Origin: Aculops lycopersici
Taxonomy: Eukaryota > Arthropoda > Arachnida > Trombidiformes > Eriophyidae
Length of the DNA: 64,000 nt
Reading direction: 5' to 3'
NCBI GenBank assembly: GCA_015350385.1
Contig: WNKI01000003.1
Location: 2,749,816-2,813,815 of the forward strand
Under the pieces are notes generated by a model. The model made no database searches, was not told the origin of the DNA, and was given only the letters and a program-made list of their open reading frames with translations. How positions within the stretch are numbered: the stretch's first letter is position 1; each line of letters begins with the position of its first letter. Both the position numbers and the translations under genes were made by a program. Below are positions 8,579 to 18,638 of the stretch, piece after piece.

Positions 8579-9544
8579 TTAATCGGAGGGACATTTTTTG
8601 ACCATTATAGTAAGGCAGTCTGTGGCTGGAATATCTATCAACCTCTTGACACTCTTAGGTGACCATCCAATAATGAATTGATTAATCATCAATACCTCGT
8701 CACCTTCAGTCAATTTGTTGGTCTTTTTGGCAGCAGTTAAAGGGATTACCTCCTTGATATAGTGACCGTTCTCCGTTGACTTGATTATCAATCCTGCCTC
8801 ACTTATAGTCAGCTTGTTGATCTTGACTGTCACAATATTGAAAGGTTCTATCATCAATGATTCTTTTGTGCCGTGAACGACCTTATCACAATAGTCGGCC
8901 AGAGCTTTGCAGCTTCTCTCAATAACATCATTTGGTTGATCGACAAATTGATCACGTTGAGCAGTGGATGTGAGCTCGATACTTAAGGCTAATATCAGAC
9001 TCTTCATGGAACGGTAGTCGGCGCGCTTAGCAAAAGGTGTGCAGCTTAGAATGTTAGTTATATGCTTAACAATAGTTACAATACTGGACACACCTGCCAA
9101 GGTATCCAGTGTAACTCTCTGCTCTGTTACTCTAGAATTGTCCTTGCTGAAATCTGGTGAGAGGACTATTGTTTTTGGACCTGTGGGTGTAGATGACGTT
9201 GAGGAAGATCTCGAGGCTGGTTGGGCAACAAGTTGCTGGAGACTTCGAGCTTGACATGACAATCTCAATATCGCGGTTTGTAGGGTTTCGTTACTTAGGG
9301 TATAATTATAAAATTTCAATTTCTCCAATGATTCCATGAGGAGCTCTTGTAAATACACTTTTGTTGCACCTAACTTTTCTATCTCATAAGCCGACATAAC
9401 AAGCAACTTTTTACCTGTTATATCCTGTGCAAATACTGCTTCACAATCAAGCCAACTGGAGTCCTCGAGTATGCCTTCTAGCCAATCTTTAACTATCTGT
9501 GGACTCCAGCTGGTGACATCGATCTGATTGAGCATTGTCTTCAT
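8579..9544 (-). CDS. CNK-type scaffold (SAM-CRIC-PDZ), lacking the PH part
   Basis: The 321-aa product has the N-terminal architecture of connector enhancer of KSR: a SAM domain (about 6-75, WSPQIVKDWLEG), the CRIC helical region (about 80-225) and a PDZ domain (about 235-318, AGLIIKS...LTEGDEVLMINQFIIGWSPKSVKRL). CNK organises RAF/KSR signalling at the plasma membrane. Drosophila CNK and vertebrate CNK1/2 continue with a PH domain and a long tail; here the frame stops right after PDZ, and no downstream exon is apparent before the convergent CKK exon ends (8209). The layout resembles vertebrate CNKSR3 without PH. Single exon, ATG at 9542-9544. Confidence 0.85.
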   Translation of the reverse strand: MKTMLNQIDVTSWSPQIVKDWLEGILEDSSWLDCEAVFAQDITGKKLLVMSAYEIEKLGATKVYLQELLMESLEKLKFYNYTLSNETLQTAILRLSCQARSLQQLVAQPASRSSSTSSTPTGPKTIVLSPDFSKDNSRVTEQRVTLDTLAGVSSIVTIVKHITNILSCTPFAKRADYRSMKSLILALSIELTSTAQRDQFVDQPNDVIERSCKALADYCDKVVHGTKESLMIEPFNIVTVKINKLTISEAGLIIKSTENGHYIKEVIPLTAAKKTNKLTEGDEVLMINQFIIGWSPKSVKRLIDIPATDCLTIMVKKCPSD

Positions 9545-9915
9545 TGTGACAAACTTCTGGTAAAATGTCTACCGGTGCTCAGCTTTTGCATATTCCTTCA
9601 AACACAGGCTGTTCTCGAGACTTATCAAGAGGGCTAATATCGAGAGTTTTTCAGGTTTGATGTAAAATCTTAGTGCCAAATATATAGATATAAATGTGTA
9701 GATTGTATAGGGATGGATAGTTACCAAGAGTTTTAGACCACTGGTTGGACGCGCTGACCACTGCCGCTTGTCTCGGAGATTTTCTGTCATTGCATCAAAA
9801 CAAACCACGTGCCGCTTGAGAAAACTCTCACCGCCCCTTGCGAATTATGCAATTTAAGACTCGTTGAGAAAATAAGTGGTCATTTATTACAACAAATAGC
9901 TATCTTATCACGAGA
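9545..9915. promoter_or_regulatory. Shared upstream region of CNK (-) and PIGS (+)
   Basis: Only 371 bases separate the two divergent start codons, so both promoters must lie here or overlap. No TATA box is convincingly placed for either gene. A minus-strand frame at 9569-9808 crosses the region but has no recognisable content and is not called. Confidence 0.5.
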
Positions 9916-11652
9916 ATGACCTCTATAATCAAGGGAATATTTGGTAAGCCAAAAGCTGGCGCAAAGAAATCAAAATATGTGGAAGACGAGTCAATTCCTC
10001 AAACCCCATTTATATTGTCATCGCTATTTTATCTTTCGGTCGTCCTATTTATCGGCATTCCAGTCTGGCACCTGACATGTTCCCCAACTAGATACTCTCT
10101 GCCCAATTTCATCAACTTAGAGAGTTCACTTGTGGATAGCCCTCCTAGTCTACACCTCGACATTTCCATAATCAAACTGGTCGGATACGATCTGCCTGAC
10201 TTCAACGACCAAGTAAACTCTCTCAGAAATAATCTCCCTCCACAAATAAAGACCTCAACTGAAAATGTGACATTCAACATTAATTGGCGAGTCAGGAGGC
10301 CGACACTAGAGGAAAGCAAGTTGTTTAAGTCACATCCCGTTGAAAATGCATTCGCCGAGGGGCAAACTCGTGCCGCTCTGGAGAAACTGGAACATGACCT
10401 CCTCAAGATCCACAAGTCAGAGTACAAATTCAGACTGTTCATGTATATTATCGATGAATCTTACTATCCTGCATTCTGTGACCCGAAACGAGCTCATACT
10501 TACACACTAAGTTTCGAAAGGTTTGCCTATTTGTGCCCTAGTTACGCCACGTCCTCGTCTAAGAATGACCAAAAGCCTATCTTGAATCTAGTTAATCAGG
10601 TACTGGAGGAAGTTTACATGTCAATGATTGACATAGCAAGATTGAAGCGTATACAGAGTTCTCAGACTGATTTATTATTTTCATTGTTACCTGAAAAAGC
10701 TGAATCAATTGATAGGGGACAATTACGTGAACTATCCGATAAATTGATCGGTATCTTCACCAAGAATGTCAAGGAGAAGTTCAAAGACCTGGCCGAGATC
10801 GTTAACATTAAAGTCATTACTCAGAATATCATTTGTTTGATTGATAGCGACTCAATCAACAAGATGCTTGAGAATCCAATCAAGAGATCGCAGCAAGTGG
10901 ACTCAAATGCAACTGATGATGTTCAAGATAGGGTGATTGAAGTTCGGCAGCTGAGTAAATTATTCCATGAGTATGACTCTAAAGTTGCCTCACACTCGTC
11001 TCAGTATGTGAGTCGAGCTCTAGTAATTGTTCCAGATGCTGCGAAGGGACAGTTGTCAATGAATTCAGATTCAAAGGGTCAATTCAATATACTCGAGGGT
11101 CAAGACTCCGGCTCAATTTTGATAGCTCGCGATGACAAATCGCTTGTTTTAGGATTACGAGCTATTACTAGGCGACTTGTTGGACTTTCTTCCGTAAACT
11201 TATGTCAAAATTGCCTGGTACGCCGTGATGTCTTCTTCAATAGGTGGGAACTTGACTCTATTATGGGGGTGTTAACGAGTCTCAAGTTGCAAGGTGTTCA
11301 TTCATCATTGAAATCGCTTAGCGACCAAACAGTTGGCCTCAGAATATCAAAGGAAATATCCAAGATGGCCAAAGAGTCCAACTCTCTAGCTCTCGAGTCC
11401 ATTGAGCACCTGAGAAAGAAGAGAACCCTAGAGGCCTACAGGTTGGCTAGCCAAGCTTATGAACTGTCCGAAGCCGCCTACTTTGATCCTTCACTCATAG
11501 GGCAGCCAAGTTTTCCCGATGAGCTTAAATACGCAGTCTACTTGCCTTTATTCTTCCCACTAGCAATTCCATTGGTTAAGGCACTCGTAATACTCATCAA
11601 ATACCTGCTATCAAGATCGCCAGGTCAACAGGAGAAACTAAAGTCTAACTAA
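9916..11652 (+). CDS. PIGS: GPI transamidase component PIG-S
   Basis: The 578-aa product fits the PIG-S family in length and topology. It has a short basic cytosolic N-terminus, a first membrane segment at about 31-53 (FILSSLFYLSVVLFIGIPVW), a large luminal domain containing SQYVSRALVIVPDAAKGQL and LARDDKS-like stretches, and a C-terminal membrane segment at about 540-562. PIG-S is a subunit of the ER complex that cleaves C-terminal signals and attaches preassembled GPI anchors; it is needed with GPI8/GAA1/PIG-T but is not the catalytic protease. Intronless. AATAAA lies at 11709-11714, about 55 bases after the stop. Confidence 0.9.
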   Translation: MTSIIKGIFGKPKAGAKKSKYVEDESIPQTPFILSSLFYLSVVLFIGIPVWHLTCSPTRYSLPNFINLESSLVDSPPSLHLDISIIKLVGYDLPDFNDQVNSLRNNLPPQIKTSTENVTFNINWRVRRPTLEESKLFKSHPVENAFAEGQTRAALEKLEHDLLKIHKSEYKFRLFMYIIDESYYPAFCDPKRAHTYTLSFERFAYLCPSYATSSSKNDQKPILNLVNQVLEEVYMSMIDIARLKRIQSSQTDLLFSLLPEKAESIDRGQLRELSDKLIGIFTKNVKEKFKDLAEIVNIKVITQNIICLIDSDSINKMLENPIKRSQQVDSNATDDVQDRVIEVRQLSKLFHEYDSKVASHSSQYVSRALVIVPDAAKGQLSMNSDSKGQFNILEGQDSGSILIARDDKSLVLGLRAITRRLVGLSSVNLCQNCLVRRDVFFNRWELDSIMGVLTSLKLQGVHSSLKSLSDQTVGLRISKEISKMAKESNSLALESIEHLRKKRTLEAYRLASQAYELSEAAYFDPSLIGQPSFPDELKYAVYLPLFFPLAIPLVKALVILIKYLLSRSPGQQEKLKSN

Positions 11653-11865
11653 CTATGCAATAACTATGAATGAACTAAACAAAGCGGACAAAGAAAGAAT
11701 CTCAGCTCAATAAATGAATGAACTTTTAATGTGGTGATTTTGATTATAATGAAGCATAAGCTTTTTCCGTTTATGTTGCTGAACTCGCGGGTCGTCAAGT
11801 TAAGACATCTGATCGCTCGGGGGCGATTGATTTAACGGGTCAGTAAGCTATATGTTAGTTGTAGT

Positions 11866-13701
11866 CTATCCGCTTTTAGGAGCCTTCTTCTTGCGCTTTG
11901 GAATCCTAATCATCTCCCACTCAATCTCCTCCACCTCTGGCGCTGCAGTGGTGGTCGGAGCGGCGGTGGTTGTCGGCGCCTCAGTGGTTGTCACAGGCTT
12001 GCTTGTCAACCAGCTTGTCGATGGAACCAACCGACTAATCACACTCTCGGCTGGCTTATTGGCAACCTCAAGAATCTCAACCTTTGGCTCAGGCTTCTTT
12101 ACCTCCTCCACTGGCTCTTCCGGTTCTGGCTTCTTTGGCTCGGGCTTGGCCTCCTCTCCCTTCTTTTTGTCCTTCTTTGGCTTTCTATCCTTCTTCGGCT
12201 TGCGACGGTGGTGGCGCGCCGGGCGACGGTTGGGCATTGATCTCATCCATGGCCAATTAGCATAGGGTGGCATCATCATTGAGGGTGGCATCATCATCAT
12301 GCCATATGGATTGTAAGCATTAAATGGATGGTATGCGCTGTACGGCATCATGGGCATTTGCATGGTTAGGATGAACATTTGCGGCTGTTGTTGTTGCATA
12401 ACCAAAGGTTGGTTAACACTCACTCCAGTGCCCAAGATATTGGGTTTGACGAGAGCATACTGCACCGGTGCGTTAGCAGCAGCAGCGAGACGCTCTGGCT
12501 CGAACAGAGCCAACTGACTCTCCAATGGCGAATTATCGGAAGCAGCTAGTAGCTTTAGAACTTCCTTGCTCTTTCTTGGACTTGAGGCCAACAGGTCAAC
12601 TTTCTTTGGATTCATGAGGTCTAAGTAATTGGACGATACGAGTGGGTCGTATGGTAGACGTCTCGATGGTGATATAATTGAACCGTTCTCACCTTGAAAT
12701 AGAGTTGTAGCTTCCCTGTTGGCAATTGGCACAATGAACAAGCCATCCTTGAGTGGATTGATCGACTTGACCTCTGGCAACGATTGGGCTTGGTTTCCGT
12801 TCATATTGATCTGAACTAATGGTTGACCGGAAGTCTTGATGTCAACGGCCGGTGAGGCGCTTTCGGGTCGCTGAATGTAGTGGTGGTGGTGATGTTCTTG
12901 ATGATGGTCAGGGTATGGGTGAGAGTGGGGACGAGGGTGTGTAGGTCTATTTTCCTGCTCAATAGCCTCGTTGTTTCCAACATTAGAAATCCTGGTCACC
13001 TTGTTGTTTCCAACTCCCTCAACATGAACGGTCTCGATGTTGCCAACGTTACTAATCTTGGTATTCTTAACGTTATTGTTATCTTGCAACAGGTTGTTCA
13101 TCACATTGCCCGAGTTGCCCATCAAATTAGCCACTTGATTATTGACTCCCATTAAGGCGTTCACATTGGCATTTCCTGTATCTTGTTGCATTTGCAACTG
13201 CGGTTGCTGCTGGGGTTGTTGTGATTCCGGCTGAACTCGTGCTTGCTGTTGGATCTCGACTACCTCCGGTTCAGGGGCGATAGTTGTAGTAGGGGCAGCG
13301 ATTACCTGTGGCTCTGACTGTTGATAGCCAAACTTCTTGCGTAAATTGTAGGGCACAGTGTTCAACATCTTATTAGAGCTTTTGATTTTTTCGGGAGCAG
13401 GTGGTTGTTGCGCCTGACTTGGACCTTGAATCTTGATCTCTGGCTTCACCTCAACCTGGTTGGTAGAGCCATGGTTGTTCACGGTTACAGGTTGTTGGGC
13501 AGCAGCTGGAGTTTGAACTGGAGCTGGAGTTAACTCTTTGACCCTAATGGTGCGCTTGATCTTTGGCTTCCTCGGGATGGTGGGTGCTGGAGCAACTGGC
13601 ACATCCCCGGCTGGTGCGGTTGCATCAGCGGCGGCGCTACCAAACTGGGCAACCGCTTCTAGCGCTAGGGCTAGAAACAATATAAAGTAGAGAGAACGCA
13701 T
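11866..13701 (-). CDS. Secreted low-complexity Pro/Gln/Asn/Met-rich protein, function unknown
   Basis: The 611-aa product starts with a clear signal peptide (hydrophobic core FILFLALALEAVAQF) and has no recognisable globular domain. In order there are: a Pro/Val/Ala-rich region, a Gln-rich stretch, Asn-rich imperfect repeats (ISNVGNIE / ISNVGNNE, about 215-250), a His-rich patch (HHQEHHHHHYIQ, about 268), a Met/Pro/Tyr-rich block (about 440-495, with GMMMMPPSMMMPPYANW), a Lys/Pro/Glu block (RKPKKDKKKGEE), a Thr/Ala mucin-like segment and a basic tail (IPKRKKKAPKSG). This is compatible with a structural extracellular, cuticle or silk-like protein, but that is inference. It shares the secreted plus His/Met-rich layout with the gene at 27263-28201. 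Confidence 0.8.
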   Translation of the reverse strand: MRSLYFILFLALALEAVAQFGSAAADATAPAGDVPVAPAPTIPRKPKIKRTIRVKELTPAPVQTPAAAQQPVTVNNHGSTNQVEVKPEIKIQGPSQAQQPPAPEKIKSSNKMLNTVPYNLRKKFGYQQSEPQVIAAPTTTIAPEPEVVEIQQQARVQPESQQPQQQPQLQMQQDTGNANVNALMGVNNQVANLMGNSGNVMNNLLQDNNNVKNTKISNVGNIETVHVEGVGNNKVTRISNVGNNEAIEQENRPTHPRPHSHPYPDHHQEHHHHHYIQRPESASPAVDIKTSGQPLVQINMNGNQAQSLPEVKSINPLKDGLFIVPIANREATTLFQGENGSIISPSRRLPYDPLVSSNYLDLMNPKKVDLLASSPRKSKEVLKLLAASDNSPLESQLALFEPERLAAAANAPVQYALVKPNILGTGVSVNQPLVMQQQQPQMFILTMQMPMMPYSAYHPFNAYNPYGMMMMPPSMMMPPYANWPWMRSMPNRRPARHHRRKPKKDRKPKKDKKKGEEAKPEPKKPEPEEPVEEVKKPEPKVEILEVANKPAESVISRLVPSTSWLTSKPVTTTEAPTTTAAPTTTAAPEVEEIEWEMIRIPKRKKKAPKSG

Positions 13702-14331
13702 GACATTGGTTATTTTTGTATTCTAGTAAATCACTTAACTCGAGGGTTGAGTTGATATAGTTTAATCATAAAATAGTGATTGTGGAGATGGTGGTGGTTG
13801 ACAGCTCAAAAGATATGGATTAAACAGTAAATGATACGAGTTTCTCTTTGTCCACAAGCTGAATTTTCTAGTGACTTCTGCGTTATATATGTTATAACGT
13901 ATAGTCTGGTCATGGAGAGAGAGAGAGGAATACAGGATTTGAGTGAGTAGGGAGTAGGGATTGGCGCGTCAATACCCTCGAGGTGTCGATAGCTATATTT
14001 AGCGTAAAGAACTATCAACAATCTTGCCATTGAAGCGAGTGCATCAAGTCCGATAGAGTTCCGTCGCGGAGATTCGGCGAGCACCCCATGTCGTGGCGTT
14101 CAGAGGCTCTTTGGTCTATGGGTCTAGCTAGCCAGTATTGTATGGTATTTTATAACATAGTTTAGTATAGTTTTCTGTCATGATCAGAAAGTTGCCAGTA
14201 ATTTAATGTTGCTTGATGCTAGCTGTTTTCAGTTGGCTTCACGACAATAGTGTCACTTGATTCTTTTTACTTCAATCCAGAGTGCACATACTATGATTAG
14301 AATCAAAAAGTTTTTCCAATCATTTCGCTAG
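13702..14331. other. Intergenic stretch between the secreted protein and the Rap GEF
   Basis: Contains the upstream region of the secreted protein (-) and the 3' flank of the Rap GEF (-). A short GA-rich run sits near 13912-13930. No gene or other element recognised. Confidence 0.5.
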
Positions 14332-16251
14332 CTAACCGTTTTCTCGCAATGCACGTAGTTTTCTCAAATTCTCCTCGCTCTTTGTCCCAAATCTCGGCAC
14401 CGCCGAAGGCACCTGACGAGGTAGAGGCTGTTGGTTGGTTGTTGTAGGATTCAATCCATTGAGGCGAGTCAATTTCTCATGGTGCACAAATGAGGGCGAA
14501 TAGTATGGTGGTAGGATTGGTGGTTTCGGCGGAAGCGGGGGTGGCGACTCTGATTTTGATGTCTGAGTATCTGTTGAGGTGTTTGCTGACGTCAAGGACG
14601 AACCGGAGGCTGGCCTATCAATAGTAGTTGTTCGCGGCAAAAGTGGAGGTCGCATAACCTGCGGCGGCTTCCTAACCACTTGTGGCTCGATGTCGAGAGA
14701 TCTTAGATAGAGAACCCGTTCGTCGTAGGTGATTGCATTGGTCATGGTGTGAGTGATGTAATAGCGGATTCGTTTTCTAATTGACAATTCATGATCTATC
14801 GTCGCCTGCTTTCTTTTGCCCTTGCTATCGATCGCGCTAAGTAGTGTATCCTTGCTGTAGGCAACCGTTGAGTAGTGTGTAATATCTCTCACTCTATTGG
14901 CAAATTGTCTAATTTCTCCAAAGTTGACTAAGATGTTGCCCCGTTCGGGATCACGTGCAAATATTGACCGACCCTCTTTGGTAAATGTCAAGTCCTTCTT
15001 GATTTGAGGGAACAAAGGTATTGCTGGTGGTCGGGTTTGAGCTAATCGATTTCGGTAGTTCAACATGTTTCTCGAAGGGTCGAATAGGTTTCTCATTGTT
15101 TCCAATTCTTTCTTGTGGTCATCATCTAACTTACTGAAGGTTCGCTTCAGTCGACTAACGCAACTATGACCCAATCCAGAAATTATGGCAAACATGGAGT
15201 TATAATTGCGAAGTCTCTCGCAAATACATGCAACTTGTATAAATTGCTTGATTATCTCTATTCGATTTCTCTTCTTCTTCTCGTGCACAACCTCATTAAC
15301 TACCCAAAACATTTGCGTATTCGAACTATTGGCAAAATCTTCAAACTCTTTGGTCCATGCCGAGGGAATAGATCTTGACTTGTTTAGTACCTTCATTATA
15401 TCGACTTGACCATCGATTTGGTCAATAACAGTTTGGGGGTTACCGTTTTCATCTGTATTGCAAAAGCTATCATAAACAAACTGTTGCGGCTTTATGCTTT
15501 TGAATTTATCAAAGTCGATTAAGGTTAGCTCTACAGCTAACAAAATAGGATCCAACGATTGGACATTGTCTATAGGTGGTTCGGCTGATGGTGATTCAGC
15601 TATCGTGATAGGATTTGTATGATCTAATCTGAGTTTTTCTCTAAAATTGAATATAAAATTGAACTCACTTCCTTGTGAGCTCGGTGTCATTAATGGCGAG
15701 TTAGCTTCTGAAATTGGCGATGCTGGAACGCTAGTTTTGGTTTGCTGAGATTTGGTAAAATATAATAGGTTTAGTTGGTCATGCATAGATAAGTTGAATA
15801 GCTTTGTTTCTAGTGATGTGAAAAAGTATTGTGAGAATTCTGGCTTAAGTTCGAAATCATGGTAATATAAGCTAATCCAAGTTATGATTACTTTCACAAC
15901 TTTGTTTCTTAGATTGGTATAATCCAACCATTTTAAGAGTGTAAAGCATAGGTTCACCATTCCGGCAGGTAAATCTTGATCTCTCAAGTTGGGTTTTAAA
16001 AATATTCTGAACAACAACAAAAAATCATCCACATAATTTGGATCCGATTGATCATATCCATCAACAAGTGCCGTCACTAAACACTCCTCCGTTGCTTTAG
16101 ATATCATGTGACCGTTAATATGACTCGACCATTGGCTAATACAAATAACATCGCCATGTTCGTCTCGGTGTAAAACATCTTCCTCTTGTGTTGGTGGAGG
16201 AGGAGGTGGGGCAGGAGATCGAGGATGGTCACCTGTTGCAGAATTAGACAT
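14332..16251 (-). CDS. Rap-type guanine nucleotide exchange factor, REM + CDC25 only
   Basis: The 639-aa product has a Pro-rich start, a REM domain (about 45-165; VDDFLLLFRIFL, LRNKVVKVIITW), a Ser-rich linker, and a CDC25 catalytic domain (about 235-500) with LFDPSRNMLNYRNRL and PAIPLFPQIKKDLTF. The tail has a PPPLPPKPP SH3-ligand-like motif. The CDC25 and REM sequences look closest to the PDZ-GEF/RAPGEF2-6 group (Drosophila Gef26), which activates Rap1 in adhesion signalling. PDZ-GEFs normally also carry cyclic-nucleotide-binding-like, PDZ and RA domains; none is seen here. Single exon, ATG at 16249-16251. The subfamily call is from recall of conserved motifs and is less certain than the RasGEF call. 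Confidence 0.85.
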   Translation of the reverse strand: MSNSATGDHPRSPAPPPPPPTQEEDVLHRDEHGDVICISQWSSHINGHMISKATEECLVTALVDGYDQSDPNYVDDFLLLFRIFLKPNLRDQDLPAGMVNLCFTLLKWLDYTNLRNKVVKVIITWISLYYHDFELKPEFSQYFFTSLETKLFNLSMHDQLNLLYFTKSQQTKTSVPASPISEANSPLMTPSSQGSEFNFIFNFREKLRLDHTNPITIAESPSAEPPIDNVQSLDPILLAVELTLIDFDKFKSIKPQQFVYDSFCNTDENGNPQTVIDQIDGQVDIMKVLNKSRSIPSAWTKEFEDFANSSNTQMFWVVNEVVHEKKKRNRIEIIKQFIQVACICERLRNYNSMFAIISGLGHSCVSRLKRTFSKLDDDHKKELETMRNLFDPSRNMLNYRNRLAQTRPPAIPLFPQIKKDLTFTKEGRSIFARDPERGNILVNFGEIRQFANRVRDITHYSTVAYSKDTLLSAIDSKGKRKQATIDHELSIRKRIRYYITHTMTNAITYDERVLYLRSLDIEPQVVRKPPQVMRPPLLPRTTTIDRPASGSSLTSANTSTDTQTSKSESPPPLPPKPPILPPYYSPSFVHHEKLTRLNGLNPTTTNQQPLPRQVPSAVPRFGTKSEENLRKLRALRENG

Positions 16252-17684
16252 ATTGCCTTCGTTCTTAGTAGGCCGGTTAATTTAATATAGTGGCCAAACT
16301 TGCGACCGTCAACAGGTCTGAAGAGTGAATATGATTTCTTTCAATCGAATAATTCAATCAAAAAACCGGTAACTAGTCACTAGTTTGGGGTCGTCAAATA
16401 CGCAGCGGCTACTGCTCTCCATATCAGCTGTTGCTCAGCCTCTTGTTCGAAAAGCTCAATAAAATTAGTATTCAATTCAATCTAGTTATCTTGCATTCAA
16501 AGTTTAGACACCGAAATTCTTCTGTGAGCCTTATAATCTCGGTAGATTGTTGCTAATATTTCGCTTGGCAGTAATGGTATTAATATCCTTATATCTAATC
16601 GAGTTATCATTGATTGATATACTCAATTCTCTATTTATCATCAGCGAAAGAAAACACATCAATGCATGCAAACATACACTATCTTGGGCACTTGTCGTGG
16701 GCATTTCCTAAGAAGTTGGATTGTGTGTGAAGTATGTTTGTGTGAGTGAATTTGTTTGTGTCGCTGTGAGTGATTCAAAGCGCGCACAAATCTGGCCGTT
16801 CCTATTGCCGCTCGTGTGTTAGCGGCGCACAACTATGAGAAACTTTACTAGCAATGTTTCGGCCTTTTGCAAATATTAACGCCCAAAAAGCCTCTTCAAG
16901 ACCGCAAGGAACCTGTGTGATCTAGGAGTGGCCTAATAGAAAGATTCAACAAAAGTTATTGACTTGCAGCATCATCGAGCCAGCTGCGCTAATGGATGAC
17001 CAACAGTATTTTACCGATTGACTCTGCTTCTTTTCGTTCGTTTACTCTTGCCTCTAATGCCAGTATGCATGATACTCGCTACCTTACATGTTGCTTCTAT
17101 GCTACAATTTTGGCAAGCTTAAACGGATCGACTTGAGGCAACTATAGCTTTGGGTTCGATGTAGTCAGAGTATCATTTGTTGGTGGATGATTCATTAACG
17201 GCGACACCGCCATCGCCTTTAGAACAAATGCAAACTTCATATGCAAGGAATACAAACCACTTGTAGTTATTGACTTGGTCTCAATGAAAGAAAAATAATT
17301 TTTTTCGAAGAACAAAAGTTTCGGATCATAGGGATAAATTTTTGAACCGCCCGCCAAGCGGGACTGCGCAAGCGCGCGTGGCGCCGCAAGCATGATTTCC
17401 TTTCGATACTCGGCTTTTCTGCACAAGTCTATGGAAGAACTCACGCACATGAGTGGCCGAATTCCCATGCTACAAATTTTTGCATGTGTTTTTGCCTAAG
17501 GATTCCTGCCGGAGGTATCATAATTTGCGATTCTTTCCTTCAGATCTTCAACTATTAGAGATAACTATTGTACATCCAAACCGTCATCATATCATCTGGC
17601 ATCCTGTATTGAGCCATTTGTCAATAACTTATTTTCAAATAATCATATTAAAGACAATTAATTAAATTGTTAACCCAATCCACA
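16252..17684. other. Divergent upstream region of the Rap GEF (-) and RpL11 (+), 1.4 kb
   Basis: No gene recognised. A minus-strand frame at 17142-17468 has no family resemblance and is not called. A TTCTTTCCTTCAG tract near 17530-17545 could be the acceptor of an intron in the RpL11 5' UTR, which is common in ribosomal protein genes, but no matching donor was pinned down. Confidence 0.4.
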
Positions 17685-18278
17685 ATGGCTACCCAAACTC
17701 AGAAGCTACCAAAGCAAGCAGATGGAGCTGCCGCTGTTAAAGTTTCAAGGAAGAAATCGGCCAATCCAATGAGAGAGGTCAAGATCAGAAAGTTGTGCCT
17801 CAACATTTGTGTCGGAGAGTCTGGTGATAGATTGACCAGAGCTAGTAAGGTGTTGGAACAATTGACAGGCCAGCAGCCAGTTTTCTCCAAGGCCAGATAT
17901 ACTGTTAGAAGTTTTGGTATTCGTCGTAATGAAAAGATCGCCGTTCATTGTACAGTTAGAGGAGCAAAGGCCGAGGAGATTCTTGAGAAGGGATTGAAGG
18001 TCCGCGAGTACGAGTTGAGGAGGGAGAACTTCTCAGACACTGGAAACTTTGGATTTGGTATCCAGGAGCACATTGATTTAGGTATCAAGTACGACCCATC
18101 AATTGGTATCTACGGTCTTGACTTCTATGTTGTTCTCGGTAGGGCTGGCTACAATGTCGCCTATAGGAGAAGGAAGACAGGCAAGATTGGATTCAACCAT
18201 AAGGTTACAAAAGAGGATTCGATGAAGTGGTTCCAGTCTAAATACGACGGTATCATCCTCTCTGGAAAGAAGAAGTAA
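17685..18278 (+). CDS. RpL11: 60S ribosomal protein L11 (uL5)
   Basis: The ATG at 17685 gives 197 aa (MATQTQKLPKQ...), agreeing with the family length; the open frame extends six codons further upstream without another ATG. Hallmarks are NPMREVKIRKLCLNICVGESGDRLTRA, LEQLTGQQPVFSKARYTVRSFGIRRNEKIAVHCTVRG, and the YDPSIGIYGLDFYVVL core. uL5 sits in the central protuberance of the large subunit, contacts 5S rRNA and, when free, regulates MDM2/p53 in animals. No intron within the coding region. AATAAA at 18292-18297, 14 bases after the stop. Confidence 0.97.
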   Translation: MATQTQKLPKQADGAAAVKVSRKKSANPMREVKIRKLCLNICVGESGDRLTRASKVLEQLTGQQPVFSKARYTVRSFGIRRNEKIAVHCTVRGAKAEEILEKGLKVREYELRRENFSDTGNFGFGIQEHIDLGIKYDPSIGIYGLDFYVVLGRAGYNVAYRRRKTGKIGFNHKVTKEDSMKWFQSKYDGIILSGKKK

Positions 18279-18638
18279 ATTTAATAACAATAATAAAATT
18301 ATATTATTATCAACATGCAAATTAAGACCACACAAAAGTTACCATTCGTGCCAAGCTCAGACACATGTTTATTTACTATTTTGCATCCTCTCGATGGATT
18401 TAACTCGAGCTACTTGATTCAGTTTTGAATTTGTCTCCTAATGCCACCTCTTCGCATCATGAACTTGACCATAGTGCTTTGTATATGCAACATGGACCGA
18501 GAATATGGCTCGCAAGCTCATCGTCATGTTCCGAGTTGGTTCACCTGTTTGTTGCCTGCACCTTGCAAACACCCATATACGTTAGACACATCTTGTTTGG
18601 AATTTTAATCACATAAATTACACAAGACAACTACCGCT
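18279..18638. other. Convergent 3' region between RpL11 (+) and TFG-like (-)
   Basis: 360 bases of untranslated sequence. It contains the RpL11 polyadenylation signal; nothing else recognised. Confidence 0.5.

Noticed and set aside
17142..17468. 108-codon minus-strand frame upstream of RpL11
   Set aside because: No recognisable domain, and it lies in divergent promoter sequence; probably chance.
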